Shown here piece by piece: positions 15,070 to 16,549 of a stretch of DNA of 16,549 bases. Below the pieces are notes generated by a model. It did not search any database. It saw nothing but the letters and a program-made list of their open reading frames with translations, and had not been told where the DNA came from. Position numbers and translations under genes: made by a program. The first letter of the stretch is position 1, and every line of letters starts with the position of its first letter. The stretch is from Bacteroidaceae bacterium (GTDB taxonomy: Bacteria; Bacteroidota; Bacteroidia; Bacteroidales; Bacteroidaceae). The DNA is taken from positions 1 to 16,549 of the forward strand of contig JAEDIG010000052.1 of assembly GCA_016292545.1 (NCBI GenBank). The letters are read 5' to 3'.

Positions 15070-16443
15070 ATGGATTCATTGTATTTTATTGTCATTGCAG
15101 CCGTCGTGCTGGTGTTCCTTTTCATCGCGCTGATCAATCGCTATCGCCGGTGTCCCTCCGACAAGATTCTGGTCATCTATGGTAGCAAGGGGTCAAACAA
15201 GAGTGCCAAGTGTGTGCATGGCGGTGGTGCCTTCGTGTGGCCTATCATCGAGGACTATGCCTATCTGGGCCTCACTCCCATCAGTATCGACGCCAACCTC
15301 ACCAATGCCCTCAGCCGGCAGAACATCCGTGTGGATGTGCCTTGCCGCTTCACGGTGGGTATCAGCACCGACCCGGAAAGCATGCTGGCTGCTGCAGAGC
15401 GTTTGCTGGGCCAAACGGCACAGCAAATCCAGGAGCTGGCACGCGACATCCTCTTCGGACAGTTGCGTCTGGTCATCGCCACCATGAGCATTGAGGAGCT
15501 CAACTCCGACCGCGACAAGTTCCTGGAGGCCATCAGTGCCAATGTGGAGGTTGAACTCAAGAAAATCGGTCTTCGCCTCATCAATGTCAACGTGACGGAC
15601 ATCAAGGACGAAAGCGGCTATATCGAAGCGCTCGGACAGGAAGCTGCAGCCAAGGCCATCAATGAGGCCAAGGTGCGTGTGGCCGAGCAGGAAAAGGTGG
15701 GTGAGATTGGTAAGGCAGAAGCAGTGAGGGAAACCCGTATCCGCACGGCGGAGGCCAATGCAGAGGCCGTAAAGGGCGAGAACGAAGCCAAGATTGCCAT
15801 CGCCAACAGCGATGCCAACCGTAGGGAGAAGGAGGCCGAGGCCCAGCGCAAGGCCATTGCAGCCGAGAAGGTGGCCCAGGCCCAGGCCCTTGAGGAAGCC
15901 TATGGAGCGGAGCAGAAGGCCGAGCTTGCCCGTGCCGAGCGTGAACGTTCCACCCAGACGGCCAATGTCATTGTGGCCCAGGAGATAGAGAAACAGCGTC
16001 TGGTACTGGCCGCCGAGGCCGAAGCCGAGCAGAAGCGGGTGAATGCCAAGGGTGAGGCCGATGCCATCTTTGCCCGCATGGAGGCTGAGGCAAAGGGTCT
16101 CTATGAGATGCTTGCCCGCCAGGCCAGCGGCTACGACAAGATGATACAGGCTGCCGGCGGCGATGCGTCCAAGGCATACTCATTGCTGCTGCTCGAAAAG
16201 TTGCCCGACCTCGTGAGGACACAGGTGGACGCCATCAAGGGCATCAACATCGACAAGGTTACCGTTTGGGACAATGCCGGCGGTTCGGCCGACGGCAAGA
16301 CCAGCACTGCCAATTTCCTGGCCGGACTGATGAAGAGCATTCCTCCCTTGTCCGACCTTTTTGAGCAAGCAGGCATGTCTTTGCCCGAATATCTGGCCAA
16401 GAGGCAACAGGAAACCCAAAATTTGGAGCCTGCAGAGAAATAA
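15070..16443 (+). CDS. Flotillin-like SPFH/band 7 protein (YqiK/FloT type)
   Basis: This 457-aa membrane scaffold protein is predicted to oligomerise and organise lipid/protein microdomains. It has an N-terminal membrane anchor (about 5-23), then an SPFH/PHB domain (about 27-185: CPSDKILVIYGSKG, GGAFVWPIIEDYAYLGLTPISI, NIRVDVPCRFTVGIS, IGLRLINVNVTDIKDESGYIEALG). A long Ala/Glu-rich coiled coil (about 187-365) has the repeated EA-type flotillin pattern, and a C-terminal tail (KLPDLVRTQVDAIKGINIDKVTVWD) follows. Length and order match bacterial flotillins. The NfeD-like gene upstream is its usual partner. The gene ends 55 bases before a tRNA gene with its own promoter. Confidence 0.93.
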   Translation: MDSLYFIVIAAVVLVFLFIALINRYRRCPSDKILVIYGSKGSNKSAKCVHGGGAFVWPIIEDYAYLGLTPISIDANLTNALSRQNIRVDVPCRFTVGISTDPESMLAAAERLLGQTAQQIQELARDILFGQLRLVIATMSIEELNSDRDKFLEAISANVEVELKKIGLRLINVNVTDIKDESGYIEALGQEAAAKAINEAKVRVAEQEKVGEIGKAEAVRETRIRTAEANAEAVKGENEAKIAIANSDANRREKEAEAQRKAIAAEKVAQAQALEEAYGAEQKAELARAERERSTQTANVIVAQEIEKQRLVLAAEAEAEQKRVNAKGEADAIFARMEAEAKGLYEMLARQASGYDKMIQAAGGDASKAYSLLLLEKLPDLVRTQVDAIKGINIDKVTVWDNAGGSADGKTSTANFLAGLMKSIPPLSDLFEQAGMSLPEYLAKRQQETQNLEPAEK

Positions 16444-16454
16444 TCCCCAAAAAA

Positions 16455-16486
16455 TTTGGCCATGTGCGGATAAAACCCTACCTTTG
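16455..16486 (+). promoter_or_regulatory. Near-consensus Bacteroidota promoter for tRNA-Leu
   Basis: TTTG (16455-16458) and TACCTTTG (16479-16486) are separated by 20 bases, fitting the TTTG-N19-21-TAnnTTTG housekeeping pattern on both counts. The tRNA starts 12 bases after the -7 box. This is the best promoter match in the window. Confidence 0.75.
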
Positions 16487-16498
16487 CACCCGTCAAAA

Positions 16499-16549
16499 GC
16501 CCAGATGGCGGAATCGGTAGACGCGCTGGTCTCAAACACCAGTGGGGCA
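16499..16549 (+). tRNA. tRNA-Leu (CAA anticodon), truncated by the window end
   Basis: The sequence begins with a GCCCAGA acceptor strand and TG, then a D-arm GCGGAATCGGTAGACGC. The anticodon stem CTGGT/ACCAG encloses the 7-base loop CTCAAAC, giving anticodon CAA for codon UUG. The start of a variable arm (TGGGGCA) reaches the last base. The long variable arm, T-arm and 3' acceptor lie outside the window. Confidence 0.88.

Noticed and set aside
1..16549. CRISPR array, prophage or complete insertion sequence
   Set aside because: No regularly spaced repeats, transposase, integrase or phage genes were seen on either strand.

Overview
The window looks like a chromosomal segment of a Bacteroidales bacterium, most likely from the Prevotella/Bacteroides group. 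Supporting signs are Bacteroidota-type -7 boxes (TAnnTTTG), a lipoprotein with a CKEE surface-export start, a secreted protein ending in the short 'YNLSGQK...GVNIIGGRKYVVK' tail typical of Prevotella exported proteins, a TopA with a zinc-finger-free C-terminus, and family-typical ECF sigma/anti-sigma and Zn-ribbon Nudix genes. Coding regions are GC-rich; intergenic regions are AT-rich apart from GC-rich palindromes.

Left part (1-6240, + strand): 448 bases without a credible gene hold a nested set of palindromes (53-226) and a cluster of TTAAC motifs leading into a promoter. They precede a two-gene exported module: a 705-aa surface lipoprotein with two fasciclin (FAS1) domains, then, 33 bases on, a 1175-aa secreted protein built of duplicated sugar-binding-like beta domains, a helical spacer and lectin-like domains, with no recognisable catalytic domain. 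A C10 tract and two hairpins follow.

Middle (6240-8070, - strand): a decayed 3' end of a DUF4143-type AAA ATPase gene, a terminator, and an ECF sigma factor/anti-sigma pair with overlapping ends. The region upstream of the sigma gene carries an ECF-type promoter (TGTAAC, 16 bases, CGTCT) embedded in a 13-bp palindrome that can also serve as the terminator of the preceding argB transcript.

Right-middle (8072-14275, - strand): a probable operon topA-aroK-speA-argB (DNA topoisomerase I, shikimate kinase, arginine decarboxylase, acyl-glutamate kinase), with an ATGA overlap between aroK and speA, preceded by a Zn-ribbon Nudix hydrolase with its own promoter.

Right end (14367-16549, + strand): a membrane NfeD-like protein and a flotillin-type SPFH protein form a two-gene membrane-organising unit, followed by a near-consensus Bacteroidota promoter and the first 51 bases of a tRNA-Leu(CAA) cut by the window edge.

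Most of the window is ordinary core genome. The parts most worth a second look are the exported FAS1/multidomain pair, the promoter-in-terminator palindrome before the sigma factor, and the palindromic element at the left edge.
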